Below, piece after piece: positions 43,177 to 52,450 of a DNA stretch of 64,000 bases; within the stretch, counting starts at the first letter, position 1, and each line of letters opens with the position of its first letter. Below the pieces are notes generated by a model. The model was not told the DNA's origin, ran no database searches, and worked only from the letters and a program-made list of their open reading frames with translations. The DNA is from Polaribacter reichenbachii. GTDB taxonomy: Bacteria > Bacteroidota > Bacteroidia > Flavobacteriales > Flavobacteriaceae. The DNA lies in NCBI RefSeq assembly GCF_001975665.1, contig NZ_CP019419.1, positions 930,001-994,000 on the forward strand, in the 5' to 3' direction. Position numbers and translations under genes: made by a program.

Positions 43177-44376
43177 ATGAACCTAAAAACTAAAACTATG
43201 TATTTTATTTTATCGTTAATAATCTTATTATCTGCTTGCAGCAAAGCAGAAGATACAGAAATGATAGACAATATAAAACCAGTTTTAAACTGTAATGCAG
43301 ACATCACTCAAAATATAAGCGCAACAGAAAATGTTGCAATCGTTAATTTTGATATTCCAATTGGCACTGATAATATTTCTAATGTTACTGTAACACAAAT
43401 TGAAGGGCTTTCTTCTGGTGATGAATTTCCTGTTGGAACAACTGTAAATACTTTTAAAGCCTCAGATGCTTCTGGTAATACCACAACTTGTAGTTTTAAT
43501 GTTACCGTTATTAGAGATGAACCTGCAGAAGATAAACCTTATTTTATTGGTTCAGACCCAACTCCTGATGGTAAAACTTGGGTTTTTGTTGATACTTTAA
43601 CTGATGAATTTGAAGGCGATTCAGAAAATATTGATACAAACAAATGGAATCCTGATCCTTATAACGAACCTCGTTTTAGTTGGATTGGTAGATTCCCTGG
43701 TCTTTTTGAAACTGATAATATTAGGATTAAAAACGGCGAACTTTGGATGGAAGGTGAAAAGTTTGAAAGCCCAAAAACAGTACAAGGAGAAAATTGGACG
43801 CATGGAGGAGCAATAATTAGATCTGAAGCGCTATTAATGCCAGGCACTTTTTGCGAAACCAAAATGAAAACCACAGAAACTATTATGTCTGGTACTTTTT
43901 GGATGTCTACACCAAATGCAGATTGTAATACTGTTATTAAAAAAGAATTAGATGTTACAGAAAGTATTGGTACAAGATCTTATGTTACCAAATTACCTGT
44001 AGAAGGTTGGTTCGAAAATACTGCTGTAAATTTTAGATCAGGAATTAATGCAACTGCAAGACAACGTTCTTCTTCTTGTTTACCTGCAATAAACAAAGGT
44101 AAAACTGCTAGTGAGGCTGAACCTCAAGCCGATTTTCATACTTATGGTTTCTTTTGGGAATCGCCTACAGAATTGCATTTTTATTTTGATGGTGTTAAGG
44201 TTTTTTCAATAGATCCTCCTACTCCTTTTAATGATGGAATGGCAATTACATTAGCCATAGAAACTTACGATTTTAACCTACCAAGTAATGCAGAAGATGA
44301 TGGTTTTAACAAAACACTAGAGGAAAGATCTACCAGGTATAAATACATTAGAACTTGGAGTTTAGAAGACAAATAA
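43177..44376 (+). CDS. HYR-GH16 galactanase lipoprotein, copy 2
   Basis: A 399-residue lipoprotein (Cys in 'ILLSAC', C21), the same HYR-GH16 layout as the preceding gene and clearly its paralog. The HYR domain covers about 33-113 ('KPVLNCNADITQNIS', 'GTTVNTFKASDASGNTTTCSFNV'). The catalytic motif is 'ELDVTE' (E257, D259, E262). The loops around the cleft differ: 'NWTHGGAIIRSEALLMPGTFCETKM' and an insertion before 'LPAINKGKTASEAEPQADFHTYGFFWESPTELHFYF'. The two enzymes probably cut different motifs in the same polymer. It starts 11 bases after copy 1. A second Met at codon 8 could also be used, leaving the lipoprotein signal intact. Confidence 0.88.
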   Translation: MNLKTKTMYFILSLIILLSACSKAEDTEMIDNIKPVLNCNADITQNISATENVAIVNFDIPIGTDNISNVTVTQIEGLSSGDEFPVGTTVNTFKASDASGNTTTCSFNVTVIRDEPAEDKPYFIGSDPTPDGKTWVFVDTLTDEFEGDSENIDTNKWNPDPYNEPRFSWIGRFPGLFETDNIRIKNGELWMEGEKFESPKTVQGENWTHGGAIIRSEALLMPGTFCETKMKTTETIMSGTFWMSTPNADCNTVIKKELDVTESIGTRSYVTKLPVEGWFENTAVNFRSGINATARQRSSSCLPAINKGKTASEAEPQADFHTYGFFWESPTELHFYFDGVKVFSIDPPTPFNDGMAITLAIETYDFNLPSNAEDDGFNKTLEERSTRYKYIRTWSLEDK

Positions 44377-44383
44377 GATAATT

Positions 44384-47086
44384 TTGAAATACTCTAAAAT
44401 ACTTTTTTGCTTAGCTTTAATTCTTGCTTTTTCAACAACTATACAATGTCAAGAAACACATCACGTATATGCTTTAGAAATCCCTTGGAGGTCTGTTACA
44501 AAATCTCCAGATGCTAATAAAATACATTCTATAAATGATGCTATTGCTAATGCCAATTCTGGCGATGAAATTATTATACACGAAGGTATTTATAGAGAAA
44601 CAATTAACATCAACAAAAACAATATTAAAATTTCTAATTACGAAAACGAGTATGTTTTAATTTCTGGTGCAGAAGTAATTAATGGTTTTTCTGATGCTCT
44701 AACAATGCCAAATGGAGTTAAAGTTGCAGATGTTTCGCACCTAAATTTTCAAACAGATTTTAGTCAGGTTTTTGCAAATGGTAAAGAGCAATTTATGGGC
44801 AGGCATCCTAATAACACCACTGGTAAAAGAATGCGCCCTTTAGAAGCTAATAGTGGTTATGCACTTTTATCTAACGTGTATAAAGATACAGGCACTTCTG
44901 CAAACGGATACGCAACTTTAGAAGATGTTGCTAACTTTCCATCTACAGATTTATCTGAAGGGATTTTTAGAGGATTAACAGGTAAAATGAGGCGTTATGC
45001 AATAGGTACAGTTACATCTGCAACAGCAAATTCTGTTACTTTTAAAGGAATCACAAATAACCAATGGACAGATAATGCATCCATCGCAAATGGAAATCAT
45101 AAGTTTAGTTGGGGTTATGTTTTGCATAAAAATTTAATAGATGTTCCTGGTGAATGGTTTATAGAAAATAACAAGCTCTATTTTATGATAGATGCCAACA
45201 AAACCATAGCCGATTATTATATAGAAGCACAAGTTCGAGAACAAGTTTTAGTAGCCAATAATATTATAAATCTTACTATTGATGGTATTCATTTTGTTGC
45301 TGGTAATGCAGAAATAAAAAATTCATCTTCCATAACAATTGTAAATAGTAGTTTTCGATATTTACATCCTTTTTGGACACCTACAGGTTATGGAGATAAT
45401 ACAACCACAGACAAAGGATTGTATTTCGAAAATCAAAATAGCCTAATTTTCGAGAATAATTACGTAGCAAATACTTGGGCAACTGCCATTACTTTTGATG
45501 AAGGTAATGATGTTACTGTAAAAAATAACATCATAGAAAATATTGGTTATTTAGGAGTTTTTACATCGAGTATTTATTGTACATCAGACAATACTTTAAT
45601 TAAAGAAAACACGTTTGGAGATCAAGGTCGTTTTCATTTAAGAATGAGGAATGATGCTAAAATAGATATTCTAGACAACGACTTTTATGGTGCAATGCAA
45701 ATGGGTGAAGATGCAGGCCCAATAGAGGCTACAAGTACAGGTAAAATAGGTGCTTTAGATATGAAAGGCAGCGAAATTGCTTACAATAAAATTCACGATT
45801 TTTCTGGAATTCCTGTTTCTGATGGTAATTATAATAAACAAAAAGCAACTGCTTTTTATATGGAAGATACAGAGAATTACACTGCACATCACAACTTAAT
45901 TTATAATGTAAAAGCAGAGAATTACACAGGCCCACATACCATACAAAAAGTTGGCGAATTTTTATACTTAGGCCCAAGATACAATGCAATGTACAAATCC
46001 GTAAATTATTACAACAATACCATTTGGAATGTAGATAAACACATTGGTATTTGGAATATTGAGATTGATAATTGGGAAGCACTTGGCATTGCTGAAGCTT
46101 ATAATACTGGTAGAATGGAAAATGGTCATTTTGCAAATAACATATTTTTACAAGGCCCTGAATTTGGCTTAAGCTATGTAAGACAAATTCTTTCTGCTAC
46201 AGGAGGCTCTCAAGGATATGTAACTTTAAATCCAAGTCCGAGTTTTGATACTAGCGACTTTACAACGTACACAAACACTTGTGCAAATTACAATTACAAC
46301 TTTAATCCAGAGAATAACTTGCAATTACCATTAAGTACAGAACAAGATCATTTTATTGATGCTGCAAATGGAGATTTTACCCTAAAAAGTGCATCATCAG
46401 CAAAAAATGCAGGTGTTGTAATATCAGGAATTACAAGTTCTTCTAATCCTGATGTTGGTGCTTTAGAAGGTGGTAATCGAGTTTTAAATGCTGGCGCAAA
46501 ATTAGTTGTTCCATCATTTTTAGAAAAAGAGGAGGTTAATGAAATTACCGCTTTTAATACTTTTACTGATGAAGTTGGTCAAGACGATACACAATCGCTT
46601 ACTTTTAACGTAGATTATACTGCTTATGCCAATAGAGATATTGTTGTTGCAATCTATTCTGCCACAAATGATTTTATTAAAAACAACAAAACAAAAGTAA
46701 CTACAGGCAGTGGAACTGTTTCAATTACCATTAATTTAGACAGTCCTTTAGCTATTACTGAATATAGAATTGATGCCATTATAAGATCTGTAAATGGCAA
46801 CTATGCTGATAATATTTTTAAAACTTCTAAAACTTTAAATGTACTTACTGGCTCTTTATCTGTTGATGAAAATACAATTACAAAAGATGATTTTAAAGTA
46901 TATCCAAATCCGTCAAAAAATATATTTCACATTAAGACAAATCAAGAATTAAACTATATTATTTATGATGTTTTTGGTAGAACCATTTTAAAGTCTAATA
47001 AAACTTCTTTTAATTTGAATGATTATGCTAGTGGAGTTTACTTTCTTAAAAACGAGAATATCACCTTAAAAATCATCAAAGAATAA
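44384..47086 (+). CDS. Type IX-secreted right-handed beta-helix protein
   Basis: A 900-residue protein that appears to start with TTG (44384), seven bases after the GH16 stop. That start gives a good signal peptide ('KYSKILFCLALILAFSTTIQ'). The centre (about 25-600) is a right-handed beta-helix of the polysaccharide-lyase/GH28-like class, with repeated 'N-x-I-x-N-N' turns ('NSLIFENNYVANTWATAITF', 'DVTVKNNIIENIGYLGVFTS'). Residues of about 700-815 form a beta-sandwich shared with another gene here. The C-terminal 70 residues are a type IX secretion domain ('KVYPNPSKNIFHIKT...YASGVYFLK'). The substrate could be the galactan handled by the two GH16 enzymes. I cannot assign a lyase or hydrolase family. 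Confidence 0.82.
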   Translation: MKYSKILFCLALILAFSTTIQCQETHHVYALEIPWRSVTKSPDANKIHSINDAIANANSGDEIIIHEGIYRETININKNNIKISNYENEYVLISGAEVINGFSDALTMPNGVKVADVSHLNFQTDFSQVFANGKEQFMGRHPNNTTGKRMRPLEANSGYALLSNVYKDTGTSANGYATLEDVANFPSTDLSEGIFRGLTGKMRRYAIGTVTSATANSVTFKGITNNQWTDNASIANGNHKFSWGYVLHKNLIDVPGEWFIENNKLYFMIDANKTIADYYIEAQVREQVLVANNIINLTIDGIHFVAGNAEIKNSSSITIVNSSFRYLHPFWTPTGYGDNTTTDKGLYFENQNSLIFENNYVANTWATAITFDEGNDVTVKNNIIENIGYLGVFTSSIYCTSDNTLIKENTFGDQGRFHLRMRNDAKIDILDNDFYGAMQMGEDAGPIEATSTGKIGALDMKGSEIAYNKIHDFSGIPVSDGNYNKQKATAFYMEDTENYTAHHNLIYNVKAENYTGPHTIQKVGEFLYLGPRYNAMYKSVNYYNNTIWNVDKHIGIWNIEIDNWEALGIAEAYNTGRMENGHFANNIFLQGPEFGLSYVRQILSATGGSQGYVTLNPSPSFDTSDFTTYTNTCANYNYNFNPENNLQLPLSTEQDHFIDAANGDFTLKSASSAKNAGVVISGITSSSNPDVGALEGGNRVLNAGAKLVVPSFLEKEEVNEITAFNTFTDEVGQDDTQSLTFNVDYTAYANRDIVVAIYSATNDFIKNNKTKVTTGSGTVSITINLDSPLAITEYRIDAIIRSVNGNYADNIFKTSKTLNVLTGSLSVDENTITKDDFKVYPNPSKNIFHIKTNQELNYIIYDVFGRTILKSNKTSFNLNDYASGVYFLKNENITLKIIKE

Positions 47087-47133
47087 TATTTGGTTTTTAC
47101 TTTTCATCCGAAGAAAAACGAACAAATTTTAAA

Positions 47134-47167
47134 ACAAAAAAATGGTCGAAATTACTTTCCGACCATT
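47134..47167 (-). terminator. Rho-independent terminator between convergent genes
   Basis: AATGGTCG and CGACCATT are perfect 8-base arms around eleven bases. On the minus strand a T-tract follows, so it mainly ends the gene at 47209-48309. It may also stop the beta-helix transcript. Confidence 0.65.
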
Positions 47168-47208
47168 AAAATATATAGTATTTTTTTGTAAGTTATAATC
47201 TAGGATAA

Positions 47209-48309
47209 TTATTTTACAAACTTAATAGAACCTCTTTCTGTTGATAAAATATATAAGCCAGATTGTAAAGAACTTACATTTATTTCTTGAGTAAGTTCAC
47301 CTTTTAATACAGCTTGCCCTAATACATTAAATATAGCAAAATCTCCTTCAAACTGATCACTAACTACAACTGCACTTTTAGCAGCGCTATAAAAAGCTTT
47401 TAATTTAGGTTTACTAACATCTTTTGTTGATAATACTGGTGCAACTATTACAATTGGTATATGAGCTCCTGTAGAATAACTAGACCAAGAATCATTTGAG
47501 TTCTGAAAACTAACTCTTAATACATAAGATTGTCCATCAGGTAATTCAGCAGAAGTAAGTATTGGTGTTACTCCATCTCCTTTTACTGTACCAACTGTAA
47601 AATCTACTGAAGCAGTACCAGAATGAGTACCTCCAGTAGTATCATCATTTTGACCAGCTATCCATACATTATTTTCTGCTATACCAAGTGAAAATTGTAA
47701 TTGAAGTGAATTTGTTCCTCCAACTAAATACTCTTCTAAAGGACTAGCATTATTGTCTCCAGCATCATAACTTGCAGAAAAAGTATATGCTTTTCCTTGC
47801 TCCATAGTACTTCCACTTTCAGGATGCGAAATCCAAGTTACTGTTGGTGGGTTTGGAATAGCTGCAGGTGCTACAACTGTAACAGGTATATCATTACCTT
47901 CTGTATAACTAGCCCAAGAACCATTTGAGTTTTGATAACCTATTCTTATATAATATTGATCTCCATCAGGTAAATCAGCAGAAGTATCTAAAGTAGTAGC
48001 TATGGTCATAGAAACAGCAGAAGATCCAGAATGTGTTGTTTTTGCAGCAGCATCAGAAACACCACTTTTCCATACCCATTTACCATCTGACGCTTGTAAT
48101 ATTTGAAGTGAATATTGGTAATTCGATGAAACAGTGTAATCTGTACCTGCACCATCATCACCAGCATCATAGGTTGAGGCCATATCAAAAGCTTCTGTTT
48201 GGGTAATGGTTGTTGGTGGCTCAGTAACCCAAGTTTTTGTTGGTCCTGTTTGTGCATTCGTAATAAGAACACAGCTAAATAAAGCAATTAATAATGTAAT
48301 TTTTTTCAT
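47209..48309 (-). CDS. Type IX-secreted protein with two internal repeats
   Basis: A 366-residue secreted protein (signal ending 'LITNAQ'). It contains two repeats of about 130 residues. Each begins 'TWV/I-x-x-P...' with 'FDMASTYDAGDDGAG' or 'YTFSASYDAGDNNAS'. Each then runs through 'YQYSLQILQASDGKWVWKSGVSDAAAKTTHSGSS' or its counterpart 'NSLQLQFSLGIAENNVWIAGQND', and ends 'LPDGDQYYIRIGYQNSNGSWASYTEG' or its counterpart. The C-terminal 70 residues resemble a type IX sorting domain ('KLKAFYSAAKSAVVVSDQFEGDFAIFNVLGQAVLKGEL...LQSGLYILS'). No catalytic motif is seen. A surface or released glycan-binding protein is possible, since the repeats resemble an accessory module in the beta-helix and GH16 proteins nearby. 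It is a single-gene unit with a terminator at 47134. Confidence 0.75.
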   Translation of the reverse strand: MKKITLLIALFSCVLITNAQTGPTKTWVTEPPTTITQTEAFDMASTYDAGDDGAGTDYTVSSNYQYSLQILQASDGKWVWKSGVSDAAAKTTHSGSSAVSMTIATTLDTSADLPDGDQYYIRIGYQNSNGSWASYTEGNDIPVTVVAPAAIPNPPTVTWISHPESGSTMEQGKAYTFSASYDAGDNNASPLEEYLVGGTNSLQLQFSLGIAENNVWIAGQNDDTTGGTHSGTASVDFTVGTVKGDGVTPILTSAELPDGQSYVLRVSFQNSNDSWSSYSTGAHIPIVIVAPVLSTKDVSKPKLKAFYSAAKSAVVVSDQFEGDFAIFNVLGQAVLKGELTQEINVSSLQSGLYILSTERGSIKFVK

Positions 48310-48431
48310 AAGATTAATATTTTTAGTTAATTATGATAGCAAGATAGCATACTAACTCCTGATATTCTTTACATTATAAAACCTTAAAAACAATAAATGT
48401 TCTTTTTTGGGCAACAAAACTTCATTTTAAA

Positions 48432-50627
48432 CTAACGAAGCTGAATAACAGCTTCTTGTGGCTCTGCAGCTCCTAATTTTACACTTAATTTACTTGGTGA
48501 TGAGTTACCAACAATAATTTTATACGCTCCTTTTCTCCAAACTTTTTCTCCATTTTTATTAATTACTTTTAAGTCTTCTGCACTTAAAGAAAAGTTTAAG
48601 TTTTTAGAAGTACCTTTTGGCAAATCAACTCTTTTAAAGGCTTTTAAACTTTGTAATGGTAAATTCTCTTGGTTATCTACAGGACTTATATACAACTGAA
48701 CAACATCTTCTATATCATAATTTCCGGTATTAGAAACATCCACAGAAATATTTAAAGTTTGGTTCTTTTTTAATTTGGTATCGCTTATTTTTAAATTATT
48801 AATTTCTGTTTTAGAATAGGTTAACCCAAATCCGAAAGGAAACATTGGTTCTTTGGTCATGTATTTATACGTACGTTCTTTCATAGAATAATCTTCGTAA
48901 GCTGGCAATTGTGCTACATTTTTAGGAAAAGTAATTGGTAAATGACCTGAAGGAGAAACATCTCCAAATAAAATATCTGCAACTGCATTACCACCTTGCT
49001 CTCCTGGATACCAAATTTGTAAAATTGCATCACAATGTTCTTCTATACCTTCTAAAGAAACTGGGCTACCACTTGCAATTATCAAAACCAAAGGCTTATC
49101 TTTTTTAACCTTTGCCATTTGTTTTATATAATTTACTTGGTTTTCTGGCAATTTTAAATCGACTTTATCACCAACATTTTCTGCAGCAATGGCATCTACT
49201 TCTTCACCTTCTCTATCTGCAGTTAAACCAACTACACAAATAGTAACATCAGATTCTGCTGCAACATTTGGTGCCCAATTTTTTGGGTTGATATTCTTAT
49301 GAAATGGCAATGCACCACTTCTATAATTTAAAGAAGAGCTTAACGAAATTGCATCTGTAATACCTGCTAAAATAGTTACGATTCCTGGGCTTACACCATA
49401 ATAACTACCCATTAACATATCAGAAGAATTTGCGAAAGGCCCAGTTACGTAAGGTACTTTTATATCTTTAGCCAAAGGCAAAGTATTGTTTTTGTTTTTT
49501 AACAATACAATTGATTTTTGTGCAGCTTCTCTTGCCAACTCAATATGTGCTTTACTATGAATATTTTCTGGACCTAATTTCGAATACGGATTGTCATCAA
49601 CCTTATCAAACATACCTAATCTAAAACGAGTTTTGAATAATTGCTTGGTACGTTCGTGAATTAATTTTTCAGTAATTAAACCTTCTTCGACTGCTTTTTT
49701 TAGGAATTTAAACGTACCTCCACAATTTAAATTCATACCTGCATCTAATGCAAAAGCAGCTGCTTCTTCAGGCGATTTTGCATATTTCATTTTATACACA
49801 ATTCCGCCAACTGCGCCACAATCTGAAGTTACATAACCATCAAAATTCCATTTTTCTTTTAAAACATCTTGCAATAAAAATTTACTTGCACCAGCAGGAA
49901 CTCCGTAAACTGCGTTGTAAGCTGTCATTACTCCTTCTACTTTTGCTTCTGTAACTAGAGCCTCAAAAGCTGGCATATACGTTTCGTATAAATCTTGTTT
50001 TGTAGGTACAGCATTAAAAGTATGTCTTACAGATTCTGGCCCAGAATGCACAGCATAATGCTTTGCACAAGCTGCACTTTTTAAATAATTTGGGTCATCA
50101 CCTTGCAAACCTTTTACAAAAGCAATTCCTATTTTTGAGGTTAAAAACGGGTCTTCTCCATAGGTTTCTTGACCTCTACCCCATCTTGGATCTCTAAAAA
50201 TATTTATGTTTGGTGTCCAAAAAGTTAAACCTGCATATTTACTGTGATTGCCATATTTTTGAGAAATGCTATATTTTGCTCTTGCTTCTGTAGATATTGC
50301 TGTTGCTACTCTTTCTGCTAAATCAGGATCGAAAGTTGCTCCCATACCAATTCCTTGAGGAAAAATTGTTGCTTTTCCATTTCTTGCAACTCCGTGTAAA
50401 GCTTCATTCCACCAATTATAATCGGGTACTTTTAGTCTTTCTATGGCTGGTGCACCGTTTTTTAATTGTGCAATTTTTTCATCCAAAGTCATTTGAGAAA
50501 CTAAAATTTCTACTCTTTTATCTAAAGGCAAATTTTTGTCTTGAAAAGAGAAATCTACTTCTTGTGCAAATGAGCTTAGTGTTAAACCCACTATATATAA
50601 AAATGCGATACTTCTTTTTAATATCAT
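48432..50627 (-). CDS. GH3 beta-glycosidase, secreted
   Basis: A 731-residue family 3 enzyme of the same subtype as the one at 11583-13784, with identical blocks such as 'YNWWNEALHGVARNGKATIFP' and 'DPRWGRGQETYGEDPFLTSKIG'. The nucleophile is D269 in 'GYVTSDCGA'. Unlike that copy it has a plain signal peptide ('GLTLSSFAQ'), so it is probably periplasmic. The FnIII-like end is complete ('VSNTGNYDIEDVVQLYISP'). It is the last gene of the seven-gene sulfatase/GH16 operon, 15 bases after a sulfatase. This suggests it trims the desulfated oligosaccharide. Substrate unknown. Confidence 0.9.
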   Translation of the reverse strand: MILKRSIAFLYIVGLTLSSFAQEVDFSFQDKNLPLDKRVEILVSQMTLDEKIAQLKNGAPAIERLKVPDYNWWNEALHGVARNGKATIFPQGIGMGATFDPDLAERVATAISTEARAKYSISQKYGNHSKYAGLTFWTPNINIFRDPRWGRGQETYGEDPFLTSKIGIAFVKGLQGDDPNYLKSAACAKHYAVHSGPESVRHTFNAVPTKQDLYETYMPAFEALVTEAKVEGVMTAYNAVYGVPAGASKFLLQDVLKEKWNFDGYVTSDCGAVGGIVYKMKYAKSPEEAAAFALDAGMNLNCGGTFKFLKKAVEEGLITEKLIHERTKQLFKTRFRLGMFDKVDDNPYSKLGPENIHSKAHIELAREAAQKSIVLLKNKNNTLPLAKDIKVPYVTGPFANSSDMLMGSYYGVSPGIVTILAGITDAISLSSSLNYRSGALPFHKNINPKNWAPNVAAESDVTICVVGLTADREGEEVDAIAAENVGDKVDLKLPENQVNYIKQMAKVKKDKPLVLIIASGSPVSLEGIEEHCDAILQIWYPGEQGGNAVADILFGDVSPSGHLPITFPKNVAQLPAYEDYSMKERTYKYMTKEPMFPFGFGLTYSKTEINNLKISDTKLKKNQTLNISVDVSNTGNYDIEDVVQLYISPVDNQENLPLQSLKAFKRVDLPKGTSKNLNFSLSAEDLKVINKNGEKVWRKGAYKIIVGNSSPSKLSVKLGAAEPQEAVIQLR

Positions 50628-50642
50628 ACTTAATGTTTATTA

Positions 50643-52436
50643 TTAATTTTCTAAATATTTAACGTAAGTGTAATACACGCCATATTTTTTATCGCCTTCA
50701 ATAAAATCGTTAACCAAAAAAGTTTTTCCTTTTTCGAGATTTACCGTAAAAAGAACTTCATTTTCGGTTGGATAAATGTCTTTTTCTAAAATTTGATTGG
50801 CAATATGTATTCTTACTTTTTTAGGCGAAATTGTTTTGTAATTATATAAATTTTTTGGGTTTTCTTCAGGAATTCCTAAAATTGGTCCTGGGCATTCTTT
50901 TGGCCATCTTCTGCAGGAAATTTGATAAACACCCTCTTTTTCTACTTCTAAAGCGTGCGTATTATTTGTGTTTTTTACACCTACAGCAACTTGCTCTGGT
51001 TTGTAAATAGGTCTATCATCACCAATTGCGTGTTGTATGGTTAATTTAATTTCTTTTTGATTGGCATTACCAATAATAAAAGATGGAAATTCGTTGTATT
51101 CTTTACGTGTTTTTACTTCTTGCAAAAACGCATTATTTGCTGATAATAATTGCGTTACTTTCTCAGGATATTTATCTGCTACATTATTTTTTTGCTTACG
51201 ATCTTTATCTATTTGGTATAATTCATTACCATTTACCAACCTCCAGTTATCTTTTATTAAACAGGTTTTTTCTACATCTAAAGGTTTTTTCCAATCTTGA
51301 CGATTATGAACAAAAACAGTTCTTTCTTTTAATTTTGTAGTGGTTTTTTTAATTAAAGGCGATAAATCTAAACCATCTATTTGAGCATTATCTGGAATAG
51401 GAATATTACACAAGCTAGCTAAAGTTGGCAGCACATCTATATGCGCAGTAACTTCATTTATATCCCAACCTCCTTTTACATTTCCATCTTTCCATCTAAT
51501 AAAAAATGGCACACGATGTCCACCTTCTATGTGCTGAGTTTTTCTACCTCTTAAACCCATATTGTAACCCATTTTGCCATCTCTACTTATACCTCCTGTT
51601 GCTCCATTATCTGTCATGAAAATGAGAATGGTATTGTCTGCAATATTATTTTGCTTTAAATATTCTTCTAGCTTTCCGAAGTTTTCATCAATATTAGCAA
51701 TCATACCAAAAAAATTTGCATTTGGGTAAGCTATATTTTCTAAAGCTTTGTAAGGTGCTGCATATTTATCTGCAACATAATGAGGGCTGTGAGGTGCATT
51801 TGTAGGCAAATAAATAAAGAAAGGTTCTTCAGAATCTTTAACATTATCTATAAATTTTATTGCTTCTTTAAACCAAATATCTGTACAATAGCCTTTAAAT
51901 TTTTTAGGTTGGTTGTTTACATAATAAGTATCATCAAAATAATTATTACCCCAATAATCTGACAGCTCACCAACACCACCTGCTAAATGATGAATGGCAA
52001 CATCGAAACCCATATCTGTTGGTCGTGAAGGATAATTATCGCCCAAATGCCATTTACCAAACAAACCCGTTTTGTAACCATTTTGCTTAAACAAACTTGC
52101 AATTGAGATTGCATTTTTAGAAAGCGCATCTCTACCTTTAAACGTTGCCCAAGCTCCGTTGTTTATAGGATACTGACCTGTAATTAAAGCACCTCTTGTT
52201 GGTGTACAAACTGGACTTACATGATAGTCTATAAAACGAACAGACTCTTTGTAAAAAGTATCGATATTCGGTGTTTTTAACCACGGATTACCATGACAAC
52301 CTAAATCTCCTATTCCTTGATCGTCTGTAAGAATTAAAATTACATTTGGTTTCTTTTGATGATTATTTTGTGCATTTAATCTACTAGAAAATAAAACTAC
52401 AGAAAGAATGATTATAAATTTATTTAAAAACTTCAT
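50643..52436 (-). CDS. S1-family sulfatase with C-terminal accessory domain
   Basis: A 597-residue secreted sulfatase (signal ending 'SSRLNAQ'). The formylglycine motif is C77-T-P-T-R ('SPVCTPTRGALITGQYP'). The metal-site 'ILTDDQGIGDLGCHGNPWLKTPN' and 'IFMTDNGATGG' are present. Residues of about 480-597 form an extra domain with 'YQISCRRWPKECPG', often seen behind arylsulfatases of marine Bacteroidota. It removes sulfate from the galactan or its fragments, with porphyran L-galactose-6-sulfate the obvious candidate. The gene lies in the operon between GH16 and GH3. The S1 subfamily cannot be given without a tree. Activation requires a formylglycine-generating enzyme not encoded here. Confidence 0.92.
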   Translation of the reverse strand: MKFLNKFIIILSVVLFSSRLNAQNNHQKKPNVILILTDDQGIGDLGCHGNPWLKTPNIDTFYKESVRFIDYHVSPVCTPTRGALITGQYPINNGAWATFKGRDALSKNAISIASLFKQNGYKTGLFGKWHLGDNYPSRPTDMGFDVAIHHLAGGVGELSDYWGNNYFDDTYYVNNQPKKFKGYCTDIWFKEAIKFIDNVKDSEEPFFIYLPTNAPHSPHYVADKYAAPYKALENIAYPNANFFGMIANIDENFGKLEEYLKQNNIADNTILIFMTDNGATGGISRDGKMGYNMGLRGRKTQHIEGGHRVPFFIRWKDGNVKGGWDINEVTAHIDVLPTLASLCNIPIPDNAQIDGLDLSPLIKKTTTKLKERTVFVHNRQDWKKPLDVEKTCLIKDNWRLVNGNELYQIDKDRKQKNNVADKYPEKVTQLLSANNAFLQEVKTRKEYNEFPSFIIGNANQKEIKLTIQHAIGDDRPIYKPEQVAVGVKNTNNTHALEVEKEGVYQISCRRWPKECPGPILGIPEENPKNLYNYKTISPKKVRIHIANQILEKDIYPTENEVLFTVNLEKGKTFLVNDFIEGDKKYGVYYTYVKYLEN

Positions 52437-52450
52437 AGATAATTTTGTTT

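Noticed and set aside
45729-46136. Minus-strand open frame of 135 codons within the beta-helix gene
   Set aside because: Its translation is rich in Cys, Tyr and Gln from antisense reading of the Asn/Ile repeats. It resembles no protein family.
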